From Roseococcus thiosulfatophilus (lineage in GTDB: Bacteria > Pseudomonadota > Alphaproteobacteria > Acetobacterales > Acetobacteraceae): 64,000 nt of DNA. Shown here in pieces: positions 19,107 to 28,035 of the stretch. The translations under genes and the position numbers were made by a program. The stretch covers positions 1-64,000 of the forward strand of contig NZ_JAFFQY010000062.1 in the NCBI RefSeq assembly GCF_017311575.1, read 5' to 3'. Every line of letters begins with the position of its first letter. The first letter of the stretch is position 1. The notes beneath the pieces are model-generated. The model was not told where the DNA came from, did not search any database, and saw nothing but the letters and a program-made list of their open reading frames with translations.

Positions 19107-19676
19107 ATGTCGGAACGGATTTTCGAGGATCGGCGCGCGGCCCTGGAAGAGGCCTTCTTCGCCCGCCACAACGAGGCCCTGCTGCGCCAGCTGCGCGAGA
19201 GCGACCCGGCGCAGGGCACGCATGCGGCCCTGGCCGCGGCCTCCGGCATCAATGACGCCGCGGTGCTGGAACGGCTGGCGGGGCTGGGCATCGGCGCCCA
19301 GACCTTCGCCGCCTTCGCGCTGGCGCCGCTGGTGGTCGTGGCCTGGGCCGACGGCACCCTGTCATCGGAGGAGCGCAGCGCGGTCCTCTCCGGCGCGCAC
19401 AAGGCCGGGCTGAAGGCCGGCGATGTGGGGCACAAGCTGCTGGAACAATGGCTGGCCCAGCCGCCGGGCCCCGGGCTGCTGGCGGCCTGGAAGGCCTATG
19501 CCCATGCCCTGGTGGCCGACATGCCGCTCGACCAGCGCCATGCCCTGCGCGACGTGGTGGTGGGCCAGGCCGAGGCCGTGGCCGATGCGGCCGGCGGCTT
19601 CCTGGGCCTGGGCAACCGCGTCTCGGCCGTGGAGCGCAAGCTCCTGGGCGAGCTGGCCGCCGTGTTCGAGGGCTAG
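19107..19676 (+). CDS. TerB-like domain protein
   Basis: A 189-aa soluble, mostly helical protein. The core [15 protein letters not shown] (about residues 83-97) is the acidic metal-binding-like helix of TerB/DUF533-type domains. The N-terminal third is charged and helical. The C-terminus ends in another [14 protein letters not shown] helix. TerB domains occur in tellurite-resistance and stress complexes, but no other ter genes are here, so the role is unknown. The gene is flanked by hairpin terminators on both sides and is probably monocistronic. Confidence 0.65.
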   Translation: MSERIFEDRRAALEEAFFARHNEALLRQLRESDPAQGTHAALAAASGINDAAVLERLAGLGIGAQTFAAFALAPLVVVAWADGTLSSEERSAVLSGAHKAGLKAGDVGHKLLEQWLAQPPGPGLLAAWKAYAHALVADMPLDQRHALRDVVVGQAEAVADAAGGFLGLGNRVSAVERKLLGELAAVFEG

Positions 19677-19684
19677 CCTTTGAC

Positions 19685-19709
19685 CGCCCCTGGCGAATGG
19701 CCAGGGGCG
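19685..19709. terminator. Bidirectional hairpin terminator
   Basis: CGCCCCTGGC (19685-19694) pairs with GCCAGGGGCG (19700-19709), a perfect 10-bp stem with a 5-nt loop, placed between the convergent TerB-like gene and moaB. Confidence 0.7.
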
Positions 19710-19713
19710 TGGA

Positions 19714-20253
19714 TCAGCCGGGAGCCAGATGCTCCTTCAGGCGCGGCATCAGCTCCACCAGGTTGCAGGGGCGGTGCCGCGCATCCAGCTGCCAGACCAG
19801 GATATCGTCCCAGGCATCCTTCACCGCGCCCGTGCTGCCGGGCAGCGCAAAAAGGTAAGTGCCGCCGGCCACGCCGCCGATGGCGCGCGACTGCATGGTA
19901 GAGGTGCCGATCTTCTGGTAGCTCAGCATCCGGAAGAGCTCGCCGAAGCCGGTGATCTCCTTCTCCAGGACACGGGCGAAGGCCTCGGGCGTCACGTCGC
20001 GGCCGGTGATGCCGGTGCCGCCGGTGGTGATGACGCAATCCACCTGCGGGTCCGCGATCCAGTCGCGCAGCTTCCCGGCGATGAGGTCCGCCTCGTCGCG
20101 CAGCAGGGCGCGGTCCACGAGCTTGTGGCCCGAGGCCTCGATCCGCGCGGCGAGCGTGTCGCCCGAGCGGTCGGAGGCGAGGTCCCGCGTGTCGGAGACC
20201 GTCAGGATGGCGATGTTCACCGGCACGAAGGTGCCGTTCGGATCAATGGGCAT
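19714..20253 (-). CDS. moaB: Molybdenum cofactor biosynthesis protein MoaB
   Basis: A 179-aa MoaB/MogA-fold protein that adenylylates molybdopterin before molybdenum insertion. Motifs: ILTVSDTRD near the N-terminus, TTGGTGITGRDVTPEA for nucleotide/pterin binding and ALPGSTGAVKDAWDD near the C-terminus. It starts 5 nt after the stop of the lytic transglycosylase gene, so the two are probably cotranscribed though not functionally linked. Confidence 0.93.
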   Translation of the reverse strand: MPIDPNGTFVPVNIAILTVSDTRDLASDRSGDTLAARIEASGHKLVDRALLRDEADLIAGKLRDWIADPQVDCVITTGGTGITGRDVTPEAFARVLEKEITGFGELFRMLSYQKIGTSTMQSRAIGGVAGGTYLFALPGSTGAVKDAWDDILVWQLDARHRPCNLVELMPRLKEHLAPG

Positions 20254-20258
20254 GGGCC

Positions 20259-22082
20259 CTAGTTGGCGAGGCGCGGGCGCTCGCGCAACATCGCCGTGAC
20301 CTCCTCGGCGCCGGAGAAGCGTGGAAACTCGCCGGCGGCCAGGGCGTCCAGGCTGGGCGCGGGCAGGTCCAGCCGGCTCGCATAGATCCAGGAGAAGGTC
20401 AGCACGCGGCGGACGAAGGCGCGGGTCTCGGCCACGGGGATGCTCTCGATGAAGAGCATCGGGTCGTCGGAATGGGGAATGGAGCCCAGCCAGCGCGACA
20501 GGTTCCCGGGCCCCGCATTGTAGGCGGCCAGCAGGCGGATCAGGTCGCCGCCCACCGCCTGCTGCCCCGCCAGGTAATGGAGGTAGCGCTGCCCGATCTC
20601 GAGCGAGAAGGCCGGGTCGTGCAGGCGCCGCACCCCGGCGCCGCGGCGCAGCGAGGGGTCGCCCGCCACATAGCTGGCGGTGGCCGGCATGATCTGCAGC
20701 AGCCCCCGCGCCCCGGCGCGCGAGACGGCGTTCGGGTTGAAGCGGCTTTCCTGCAAGGCCAGCGCGTAGAGCAGCGAGGGGTCGAGGCGAAAGCCCGAGG
20801 GCGGCATGAGGGTGGGCAAGGGGTAGCGCGCCGAATCCCGCGCCAGGCTGCCCTCGCTCGGCAAATCCTCGGCGGCGAGGGAGGCCAGCTCCGTGAAGCC
20901 CGCGCGCTGGCTCACGGCCAGGATGCCCTGCAGCATGCGCGGATTGTTGCGGGCGCGGCGGTGCAGCAGGCGCAGTTCCGCCTCCGCGCGCTCATGCTGG
21001 CCGATCTGCAACAAGGCCAATGCCCGCCAGCCGCCCGCGGTCTCGGCCACGGCGGCGGCGAGAAGGGCGGCGGTGCCGCCATCCTCCACGTCGCGCTCCC
21101 AGGCCAGGGCGGGCGGCAGGCCCAGCGCGCGGCGGGCGATCATGCCATGGAAGGTGCGCGTCTCCTGCGCGGCCAGCAGCATCCAGGGGGCGTATTGGGC
21201 CGGGCGGCGGGCGCGGACGGCGGCGCGGGCTGCCCAATAGGCGGCGGAGGCGCGCAGGGCGGAGGCGGCGCGGTCGGAGCGGGCGGCACGCTCGAAATAG
21301 GCGAAGGCGGCGGCATAATCCCTGCCCGCCCAGGCCGAGAGCCCCGCCTGGTGGGCGGCCGCGGGGTTGGCCCCGTCGAGGCCCAGCGCCTCCTCCGACA
21401 GGCGTCGCGCCTCGGCATGGTCGCCCTGGCGGAAGACGACCTGCGCGATCTCGGCGCGAAGCTGGGCGCCATAGGCCTGGCCGATGCCGGAGGCGGAGGT
21501 GACGGCGCGAAGCGCGAGGTCCGGCCGGCCCTCGGCCAGGCGGCCCTGCACGGCGCGGTCCAGCGCGGCGCGGCGGACCAGGGCCGCGCTCGGACGCTGG
21601 TCCTCGGGGATCACGGTGGGGGCAGCCTCATCCGCCTCCGCGGGTGGCGGGGGCGCGGCGGCCCCCCGGGGCAGGCGCGCGAGCAGGGCGGCGTGGATGG
21701 CCGGCGCGTCGGGCAGGTCGCCATGTTCCAGCAACCAGGCGTGGAGGACGGAGGCCGAGGTCGCGCCGCCGGGACGCAGCAGCCGCTTGGCCAGCAGGTG
21801 CCCGTGCAGCCGCCGGTCGGCGACGCGATCAGCCTCGCGCTGGGCGGCGGCGCTGTCGCCGCGCGCCTGCGCCTCGAAGGCACGACGCAGCCGGGCGGCA
21901 TCCGTCGTGGAGAGCGGCTGCGGGAGGGAGGACGCCTCCATAGAAGCCGAGACCCGCACACGAGAGGGGGCATCTTGTGGGGCGGCCCGTTCCGCGAATG
22001 CCCCGCAGGGCATGGTCACGACCATGGCCATGACGGCGGAAGCGGCCATGGCGCAACGGGCCAGAGAGCATGCTGCGCTCAT
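20259..22082 (-). CDS. Soluble lytic murein transglycosylase (Slt70-like)
   Basis: A 607-aa periplasmic enzyme that cleaves peptidoglycan to 1,6-anhydro-muropeptides. A signal peptide (about residues 1-30) precedes a long alpha-superhelical domain and a C-terminal lysozyme-like domain: catalytic ALQESRFNPNAVS, GARGLLQIMPATA and AYNAGPGNLSRW, the three classic family-1 motifs. ATG 22082 has no clear Shine-Dalgarno. Upstream lies a ~100-bp gap to the uracil-DNA glycosylase gene on the same strand. Confidence 0.92.
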   Translation of the reverse strand: MSAACSLARCAMAASAVMAMVVTMPCGAFAERAAPQDAPSRVRVSASMEASSLPQPLSTTDAARLRRAFEAQARGDSAAAQREADRVADRRLHGHLLAKRLLRPGGATSASVLHAWLLEHGDLPDAPAIHAALLARLPRGAAAPPPPAEADEAAPTVIPEDQRPSAALVRRAALDRAVQGRLAEGRPDLALRAVTSASGIGQAYGAQLRAEIAQVVFRQGDHAEARRLSEEALGLDGANPAAAHQAGLSAWAGRDYAAAFAYFERAARSDRAASALRASAAYWAARAAVRARRPAQYAPWMLLAAQETRTFHGMIARRALGLPPALAWERDVEDGGTAALLAAAVAETAGGWRALALLQIGQHERAEAELRLLHRRARNNPRMLQGILAVSQRAGFTELASLAAEDLPSEGSLARDSARYPLPTLMPPSGFRLDPSLLYALALQESRFNPNAVSRAGARGLLQIMPATASYVAGDPSLRRGAGVRRLHDPAFSLEIGQRYLHYLAGQQAVGGDLIRLLAAYNAGPGNLSRWLGSIPHSDDPMLFIESIPVAETRAFVRRVLTFSWIYASRLDLPAPSLDALAAGEFPRFSGAEEVTAMLRERPRLAN

Positions 22083-22179
22083 GGCCCGGCAGGGTTAGCA
22101 ATCCGTTCTCCGGCTTGGCAAGCGATAATCCTGAAGAAAAGCCGAAGACCGGAAGATTCAACCAGCGGCTGTGGTGAAG

Positions 22180-22989
22180 TTAAACCCCGCCCTGACCATT
22201 CGCCACATTCCTGCCATCTTCTATGCTGCGTCGCAACAACAGCAAATCGGCCCAGGCATCTCGCTTCGCCAGCGGGTTACGCAGAAGGTAAGCCGGATGT
22301 AGTGTCGGAAGCGCAGGAATGACTTGCCCGTCAAATAACGATACTTGGTGCCACCGACCACGCAGCCGGGTGATGCCCTCGCGCTGGCGCAGCAGCCCCT
22401 TGGCCGCCACGCCCCCGGCCAGCACCAGGAAGCGCGGCCGCGCCAGGGCCACATGCCGCAGCACGAAGGGCAGGAAGAGGTTCAGCTCCGCATCGGTGGG
22501 CGTGCGGTTGCCGGGCGGGCGGTAGGGCAGGATGTTGGTGATGTAGAGGTTCTCGTCCCGCGCCAGGCCGATGGACGCGAACATCCGGTCCAGCAGCCGT
22601 CCCGAGGCGCCGACGAAGGGGCGGCCCAGCCGGTCCTCCTCGGCGCCCGGCGCCTCGCCCACCACCATCACAGGTGCGCCCGATACGCCATCGGCGAAGA
22701 CCATGTTGGTGGCCGTCTCGCGCAGCGGGCTGCCGGTGAAACGGGCCATGGCCTCGCGCAGGGCCTCCAGGCTGTCGGCGCCGGCGGCGAGCGTCGCCGC
22801 CTCCTCCTGCACCGGGGCGGAGGGCATGGGCGCGGCCAGGGGGCTTGGCTGGGGCCGCGCGGGCGGCGCCGGGGCGGGGCTTGGCCGAAGGGCCGCGCGG
22901 TCCAGGGCGATGGGCATGATCGCCTCATCCGCCCCCATGGCGACTTGCCAGGCGAGTGCCGCGACCAGGGCTTGCCGTTCCGCCTCCAT
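22180..22989 (-). CDS. Family 4-type uracil-DNA glycosylase lacking all Fe-S cysteines
   Basis: A 269-aa protein: an Ala/Pro-rich linker (about residues 30-70), then a family-4 UDG domain with motif A GEAPGAEEDRLGRPF, the NILPYRPPGNRTPT block, and motif B HPAYLL. Family 4 enzymes remove uracil from DNA and normally hold a 4Fe-4S cluster by four cysteines. Here no cysteine occurs anywhere; the usual CxL start reads SPLRETATNMVF and the usual cysteine in the ACLPF region reads LFLPF. The last ~60 codons are visibly less GC-rich than the rest (TTA, GTA, CTA, ATA codons). It may be a cluster-free variant or inactive. Confidence 0.82.
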   Translation of the reverse strand: MEAERQALVAALAWQVAMGADEAIMPIALDRAALRPSPAPAPPARPQPSPLAAPMPSAPVQEEAATLAAGADSLEALREAMARFTGSPLRETATNMVFADGVSGAPVMVVGEAPGAEEDRLGRPFVGASGRLLDRMFASIGLARDENLYITNILPYRPPGNRTPTDAELNLFLPFVLRHVALARPRFLVLAGGVAAKGLLRQREGITRLRGRWHQVSLFDGQVIPALPTLHPAYLLRNPLAKRDAWADLLLLRRSIEDGRNVANGQGGV

Positions 22990-23158
22990 CGGCCACTTCT
23001 AGCCTGCCCCGCGGCTTCCGTGAAACCGCCGCCCGCGCTACCAGACCCGGGCTTTTTTGCATCACCGGGCGGAGGAAGGCCCCCGCCGGGCGTTGTGCGA
23101 GGGAAGAATTGCGCCGGTCCCGCCTGGGGCCGGCCTCCAGTGGGGAAAGGTGCCGGAC

Positions 23159-24787
23159 ATGGATGAGCAGCGCGAAAGCATGGAGTTCGACGTCCTGATC
23201 GTGGGCGCGGGGCCCGCGGGCCTGGCCGCCGCGATCCGGCTGAAGCAGCTCAACCCCGATGCCGCCGTCTGCGTGGTGGAGAAGGGCGGCGAGGTGGGCG
23301 CGCACATCCTGAGCGGCGCCGTGCTGGAACCCCGCGCGCTGGATGAGCTGATCCCCGACTGGCGCGAGGACCCGCCGGCGCTGGCGACGCCCGCCGGCGA
23401 GGACCGCTTCATGCTGCTGACCGAGAAGCGCGCCTTCAAGCTGCCCACGCCGCCGCAGATGAACAACCACGGCAACTACATCGTGAGCCTGGGCAACGTC
23501 GCGCGCTGGCTGGGCGCCAAGGCCGAGGCGCTGGGCGTGGAGATCTACCCGGGCTTCGCGGCGTCCGAGACGATCATCGAGGAAGGCCAGGTGCGCGGCG
23601 TGGTGGCCGGCGTCATGGGCATCCTGAAGAATGGCGAGAAGGGCCCGGACTACCAGCCCGGCATGGAGCTGCGCGCCACCTACACGCTGTTCGGCGAGGG
23701 CTGCCGCGGCAGCCTGACCAAGCGGCTGTTCGAGACCTTCAACCTCCGCGCCGACTGCCAGCCGCAGACCTATGCGCTCGGCATGAAGGAGCTTTGGGAA
23801 ATCCCGAAGGAGAAGCACACGCCCGGCCTCATCTGGCACAGCACGGGCTGGCCCTTGAAGTCGGACACCTATGGCGGCTCCTGGCTCTACATGCTGGGCG
23901 AGAACCTGGTCTCCATCGGCTTCGTGGTGGGGCTCGACTATCCGAACCCCTGGCTCTCGCCCTTCGACGAATTCCAGCGCTTCAAGACCCACCCCGAGGT
24001 GCGCAAGATGCTGGAGGGCGGCAAGCGCATCTCCTACGGCGCGCGCGCGCTGAACGAGGGCGGGTTCCAGGCCATCCCCAAGCTCGTCTTCCCCGGCGGT
24101 GCCTTGATCGGCGACGGCGCGGGCTTCCTGAACGTGCCCAAGATCAAGGGCACGCACACCGCCATGAAGTCGGGCATGGTGGCGGCCGAGGCGCTGGCGG
24201 AGGCGCTGGCGCAGGAGGCGCGGCCGCCGGTGCTGGACGCCTATCCCGAGAAGCTAGCGCAGTCCTGGGTGTGGACGGAGCTGAAGGGTGTGCGGAACAT
24301 CCGCAACGGCTTCGCCAAGTTCGGCTTCTGGGGCGGCATGGCCAATGCGGCGCTGGACACCTACGTGTTCCGCGGCAAGGCGCCCTGGACCATGAAGCAC
24401 CACCAGGACCATGAATCGCTCAAGAAGGCCGCGGACGCCCCGCGCATCGCCTACCCCAAGCCCGATGGCGTGCTGACCTTCGACCGCCTCTCCTCGGTGT
24501 TCCTGTCCAACACCAACCACGAGGAAAACCAGCCCGCGCACCTGGTCCTGAAGGACCCGGGCAAGTGGCTGGGCGAGAACTGGGAAAAGTTCGCGAGCCC
24601 CGAAAGCCGCTACTGCCCCGCCGGCGTCTATGAGGCGGTGGGCGTGGAGGAGGGCAAGCCCGCGCTGGTGATCAACGCGCAGAACTGCGTGCACTGCAAG
24701 ACCTGCGACATCAAGGACCCGACCCAGAACATCGACTGGCGCACGCCCGAGGGCGGCGGCGGGCCGAACTATCCGGGCGGCATGTGA
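23159..24787 (+). CDS. etfD: Electron-transfer flavoprotein-ubiquinone oxidoreductase
   Basis: A 542-aa ETF-QO that passes electrons from electron-transfer flavoprotein (fed by acyl-CoA and amino-acid dehydrogenases) to ubiquinone at the inner membrane. FAD-binding GAGPAG lies at residues 16-21, and a second conserved GDGAGFLN near 320. The C-terminal 4Fe-4S domain has CPAGVYE plus NCVHCKTCDIKDP, giving the four ligands. ATG 23159 follows GGAAAGG; a GTG three codons earlier is possible. It serves acyl-CoA dehydrogenases such as the AidB-like one in this window. Confidence 0.95.
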   Translation: MDEQRESMEFDVLIVGAGPAGLAAAIRLKQLNPDAAVCVVEKGGEVGAHILSGAVLEPRALDELIPDWREDPPALATPAGEDRFMLLTEKRAFKLPTPPQMNNHGNYIVSLGNVARWLGAKAEALGVEIYPGFAASETIIEEGQVRGVVAGVMGILKNGEKGPDYQPGMELRATYTLFGEGCRGSLTKRLFETFNLRADCQPQTYALGMKELWEIPKEKHTPGLIWHSTGWPLKSDTYGGSWLYMLGENLVSIGFVVGLDYPNPWLSPFDEFQRFKTHPEVRKMLEGGKRISYGARALNEGGFQAIPKLVFPGGALIGDGAGFLNVPKIKGTHTAMKSGMVAAEALAEALAQEARPPVLDAYPEKLAQSWVWTELKGVRNIRNGFAKFGFWGGMANAALDTYVFRGKAPWTMKHHQDHESLKKAADAPRIAYPKPDGVLTFDRLSSVFLSNTNHEENQPAHLVLKDPGKWLGENWEKFASPESRYCPAGVYEAVGVEEGKPALVINAQNCVHCKTCDIKDPTQNIDWRTPEGGGGPNYPGGM

Positions 24788-24806
24788 GGCGCGTGCGGGG
24801 GGCGTT

Positions 24807-24821
24807 GTGACAATCCGTCAC
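24807..24821. promoter_or_regulatory. Dyad GTGAC-AATCC-GTCAC upstream of doxX
   Basis: A perfect 5-bp inverted repeat with a 5-nt centre lies 80 nt upstream of the DoxX gene, downstream of the etfD stop. It could be an operator; no regulator is recognised. Confidence 0.3.
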
Positions 24822-24901
24822 TTCGCAACCCCGCATCCCCGACGCACAAGCTTCTGCATGTGCCCGGTGATTCGCCGCCGGGCCCGCCGGAAGGAATTCA
24901 C

Positions 24902-25288
24902 ATGACCAACACCCTCACCCGCTATGCGCCGCATGTGCTGAGCGTCCTGCGTGTCGTCACCGCCTTCATCTTCCTGCTGCATGGCACGCAGAAACTGATC
25001 GGCATCCCCGAAGCCGCGCGCGGCATGCCCGAATTCCTCTCGCTGCTCTGGGTGGCGGGCGCGCTGGAGATCGTGGGCGGCGTGCTACTGATCCTGGGCC
25101 TGTTCACGCGGCCCACCGCCTTCGTCATGTCGGGGCTGATGGCCTTCGCCTATTTCATCGCCCATGCGCCGCGCAGCATCTTCCCCACGCTGAACGGGGG
25201 CGATGCGGCCATCCTCTACTGCTTCATCTTCCTCTATCTGGTCTTCGCGGGCCCGGGCCCGTGGAGCCTCGACGCCCGGCGCCGCTGA
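24902..25288 (+). CDS. DoxX family membrane protein
   Basis: A 128-aa protein with four hydrophobic helices and the DoxX start RVVTAFIFLLHGTQKLIG, followed by GALEIVGGVLLILGLFTRPTA. Members are small inner-membrane proteins linked to redox or thiol stress; the exact reaction is unclear. GGAAGGA lies 7 nt upstream of the ATG. Its stop shares one base with the next gene's start (TGATG), and the third gene is also coupled. Confidence 0.85.
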   Translation: MTNTLTRYAPHVLSVLRVVTAFIFLLHGTQKLIGIPEAARGMPEFLSLLWVAGALEIVGGVLLILGLFTRPTAFVMSGLMAFAYFIAHAPRSIFPTLNGGDAAILYCFIFLYLVFAGPGPWSLDARRR

Positions 25289-25497
25289 TGCCGCTGCTCT
25301 CGCTGCTGCGCCAGGGCATGGTGCTGTCACTGGGCTGGATCGTGGCGGCGACGCTCGTGCTGCGCCACCACGGCTTCCTCTGGGCACTGCTGCTGGTCGT
25401 CATCTGGGCGGCGCTGATCGTGCGGTTCCAGCGCAGCACGGTGGCGCATGCCCGCGCCATCGCGGAGGAGCGTCAACGGCGGGAGAAGGCCAAGTGA
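25288..25497 (+). CDS. Small membrane protein, unknown
   Basis: A 69-aa protein with two hydrophobic helices (about residues 10-45) and a basic, helical tail rich in Arg/Glu/Lys. The family is not recognised. It is supported by tight packing: the ATG overlaps the doxX stop by 1 nt and its own stop overlaps the GTG start of the aldolase by 4 nt (GTGA). Confidence 0.6.
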   Translation: MPLLSLLRQGMVLSLGWIVAATLVLRHHGFLWALLLVVIWAALIVRFQRSTVAHARAIAEERQRREKAK

Positions 25498-26162
25498 ACC
25501 TCATCGAGGCCGCGCAGGCGCTGGACCGGCTGGGCTTCATGCCCAGCAAGTCCGGCAACCTGTCGCTCCGCACGGCCCGGGGGTTCATCATCACGCCCTC
25601 GGGCCTGCCCTACGAGGCGCTGACCGAGGGCGAACTCGTGGAACTCGACCTTGCGGGGGCGGTGATCGGCGGCCAGCGCCGGCCCTCCTCCGAATGGCGG
25701 CTGCACCAGGCCATCTACGCCGCGCGCCCCGACGCCATGGCGGTGGTCCACACCCACAGCCCGCGCGCCACCGCGCTGTCCTGCGCGCGACGCGACATCC
25801 CGCCCTTCCACTACATGATCGCGCTCGCCGGCGGCGATGACATCCGCTGTTCGCGCTACGCCACCTTCGGCACGCCGGAACTGGCCGAGGCCGCGATCGA
25901 GGCCCTGGCCGGTCGCCGCGCCTGCCTGCTGGCCAATCACGGCGTGGTGGCCATCGGCCAGGACATCCGCGCCGCGACCACCCTGGCGCGCGAGGTGGAA
26001 AACCTGGGCGGCCAATACCTCGACCTGCTGGCGGCGGGCATCGCGCCCGTGTCGCTCACGCCGGCCGAAATGGAGGCAGTGCGCGACCAGTTCGAGGGCT
26101 ATGGCCAGCGCCTGCGCCTCTTCCCGTCCCCTTCGCCGGCCCCTCTTTCCCGCCCCGGTTGA
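25494..26162 (+). CDS. Class II aldolase/adducin family protein
   Basis: A 222-aa zinc-dependent aldolase of the fuculose-phosphate/ribulose-phosphate group. The phosphate-binding SGNLSLR lies near residues 20-26, zinc histidines in VVHTHSPRA (HxH) and a third in ANHGVVAIG. Family members cleave or epimerise sugar phosphates; this substrate is unknown. GTG 25494 is used because GGAGAAGG lies upstream and it overlaps the previous stop; the longer open frame lacks family similarity. It is the third gene of a doxX-small protein-aldolase unit. Confidence 0.86.
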   Translation: MNLIEAAQALDRLGFMPSKSGNLSLRTARGFIITPSGLPYEALTEGELVELDLAGAVIGGQRRPSSEWRLHQAIYAARPDAMAVVHTHSPRATALSCARRDIPPFHYMIALAGGDDIRCSRYATFGTPELAEAAIEALAGRRACLLANHGVVAIGQDIRAATTLAREVENLGGQYLDLLAAGIAPVSLTPAEMEAVRDQFEGYGQRLRLFPSPSPAPLSRPG

Positions 26163-26168
26163 GGGTCG

Positions 26169-26191
26169 GCCGGCGCTTGATGCAAGCCGGC
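26169..26191 (+). terminator. Candidate hairpin terminator after the aldolase
   Basis: GCCGGCGCTTG and CAAGCCGGC can pair around ATG with a two-base bulge, 7 nt after the stop. There is no T-run. Confidence 0.4.
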
Positions 26192-26267
26192 AACACTGTG
26201 GCAATTCGGTGTGAATTTGCGCGCGCTGCCATGGCGCGGATCCATGCTGCACTGCTACATTGCGGCC

Positions 26268-28028
26268 ATGGCTCACCGCCGCCCGGCCCCGCTTTTGAAG
26301 CGCCTCCTCCCACCCGCCACATGGCGCGCGACGGGCCTTATGGCGGCCGGCCTCCTGGCGGGCTGCGGCGCGCTTTCGGGCGGCACGGTGGACCGCAGCG
26401 CGCGCATCGCGGCCATCAGCACGGCGCCGCCGCCGGGGGCCAGCCCCTTCGGCCGTTTCCTCGTGGGGCGCTTCGCCGCCGAGGAACAGGATGACGGCAT
26501 CGCGGCCGACGCGCTGCTGCTGACGCTGCAGGCCGAGCCCGAGCAGCGCGACGTCCTGCAACTCGCCTTCCAGGCGGCGCTGATGGATGGACGGCCGGAT
26601 GCGCTGCGCCTCGCGCGGCGCCTGCCGGACAACCTCGCCGCGCAGCTTGTCCTCTTCGGCTCCGACATCGTGGGCGCGCGCTGGGATCGGGCCGAGGCCC
26701 GCGTCCGTGCCCTGCCCCGACCCGGCGCGGTGCAAAGCCTGCAACCGGTCCTCACCGCCTGGTCCCTGGCCGGGCGCGGCCAGACCGATGCCGCGCTCGC
26801 GCTGCTGCGCCCGCTGGCCGATGGCGGGCGGTTGCGCGCGCTGAACGCGCTGCACGCGGCGCTGATCGCCGATATCGCGAATCGTCCGCGCGACGCCGAG
26901 CGCTTCCTTCGCATCGCCATGGCGGACCAGCCCGACCCCACCATGCGGATGAGCCTGCTGGCCGCGGGCATTCTCAACCGCGCCGGCCGGACGACGGAGG
27001 CGCAACGCCTGCTCGACGGGCTGGCCGCGTCGTATGATGACATGGCGCTGGCGGCCCAGGGCGCCGCGCGCGCCCGGGTGCTGGGCAGCCGTGCCATCGC
27101 AGCGCCCGCCGATGGCGTGGCGGAGGCCTATGTGGCGCTCGGTGCCGCGCTGCGCGGGCATGGGCTGGAGGAACTCTCGGGCACGCTGGCGCGCCTGGCG
27201 CTGCGGCTGCGGCCGAGCTTCGGCCCGGCGCTGATGCTGCTGGCCGACACGCTCTCGGAGGCCGAGCGCCACGAGGCCGCGCTGACCGTGCTGGACCGCG
27301 TCGCCGCCGAGGACCCGCTGCATGGCCCCGCCCAGCTGCGCCGGGCCCTCCTGCTGGACCGGCTGGAACGCCTGCCGGAGGCCGAACGCCTGCTGGCGGA
27401 CCTCGCGGCCGCCCATCCCGGCCAGCTCCAGCCCCTGCTGCACCTGGGCGACATCCTGCGCCGGCGCGGCCGCTTCGCAGAGGCGGTGCGGGCCTATGAC
27501 GCCGCCCTGGCCCGGCTGCCCGAGGTGCGGGAACAGGACTGGCAGATCTTCTACGCGCGCGGCATCTCCCGGGAGCGCGCGGGCGATTGGCCGGGGGCCG
27601 AGCAGGACCTGCTGCGCGCGGTGGACCTGTCCCCCGACCAGCCCTACGTGCTGAACTATCTGGGCTTCAGCTGGGCCGACAAGGGCATCAACCTCGACCG
27701 TGCGCGGGAGATGCTGGAACGCGCCCTGGCGCTGCGCCCCGAGGACGGCAACATCGTGGACAGCCTGGGCTGGGCGATGTTCCGCATGGGCGACTACCCG
27801 GCCGCGATCCTCTGGCTGGAGCGCGCGGTGGAGCTGGAACCGCGCAACGCCACCATCAACGACCACCTGGGCGACGCCTACTGGATGGCCGGGCGCCAGA
27901 ACGAGGCGCGCTTCCAATGGAGCCGGGCGCTCTCGATGGAGCCGGGCCCGGTGGAGGCCGCGCGCATCACGACCAAGCTCGCCCAGGGGCTGGCCATGCC
28001 GCCCCTGCCCCGCGCCGCCAGCCGCTGA
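26268..28028 (+). CDS. TPR-repeat lipoprotein
   Basis: A 586-aa protein with an N-terminal hydrophobic segment and lipobox LLAGC (Cys33), so it is probably lipid-anchored at the periplasmic face. Most of the rest is helical tetratricopeptide repeats; the clearest are in the second half ([72 protein letters not shown] split over successive repeats). Such proteins act as scaffolds in envelope assembly. ATG 26268 gives a normal lipoprotein signal; GTG 26211 and ATG 26244 are alternatives. It is followed after 7 nt by ispE. Confidence 0.78.
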   Translation: MAHRRPAPLLKRLLPPATWRATGLMAAGLLAGCGALSGGTVDRSARIAAISTAPPPGASPFGRFLVGRFAAEEQDDGIAADALLLTLQAEPEQRDVLQLAFQAALMDGRPDALRLARRLPDNLAAQLVLFGSDIVGARWDRAEARVRALPRPGAVQSLQPVLTAWSLAGRGQTDAALALLRPLADGGRLRALNALHAALIADIANRPRDAERFLRIAMADQPDPTMRMSLLAAGILNRAGRTTEAQRLLDGLAASYDDMALAAQGAARARVLGSRAIAAPADGVAEAYVALGAALRGHGLEELSGTLARLALRLRPSFGPALMLLADTLSEAERHEAALTVLDRVAAEDPLHGPAQLRRALLLDRLERLPEAERLLADLAAAHPGQLQPLLHLGDILRRRGRFAEAVRAYDAALARLPEVREQDWQIFYARGISRERAGDWPGAEQDLLRAVDLSPDQPYVLNYLGFSWADKGINLDRAREMLERALALRPEDGNIVDSLGWAMFRMGDYPAAILWLERAVELEPRNATINDHLGDAYWMAGRQNEARFQWSRALSMEPGPVEAARITTKLAQGLAMPPLPRAASR

Positions 28029-28035
28029 CGCGCCC

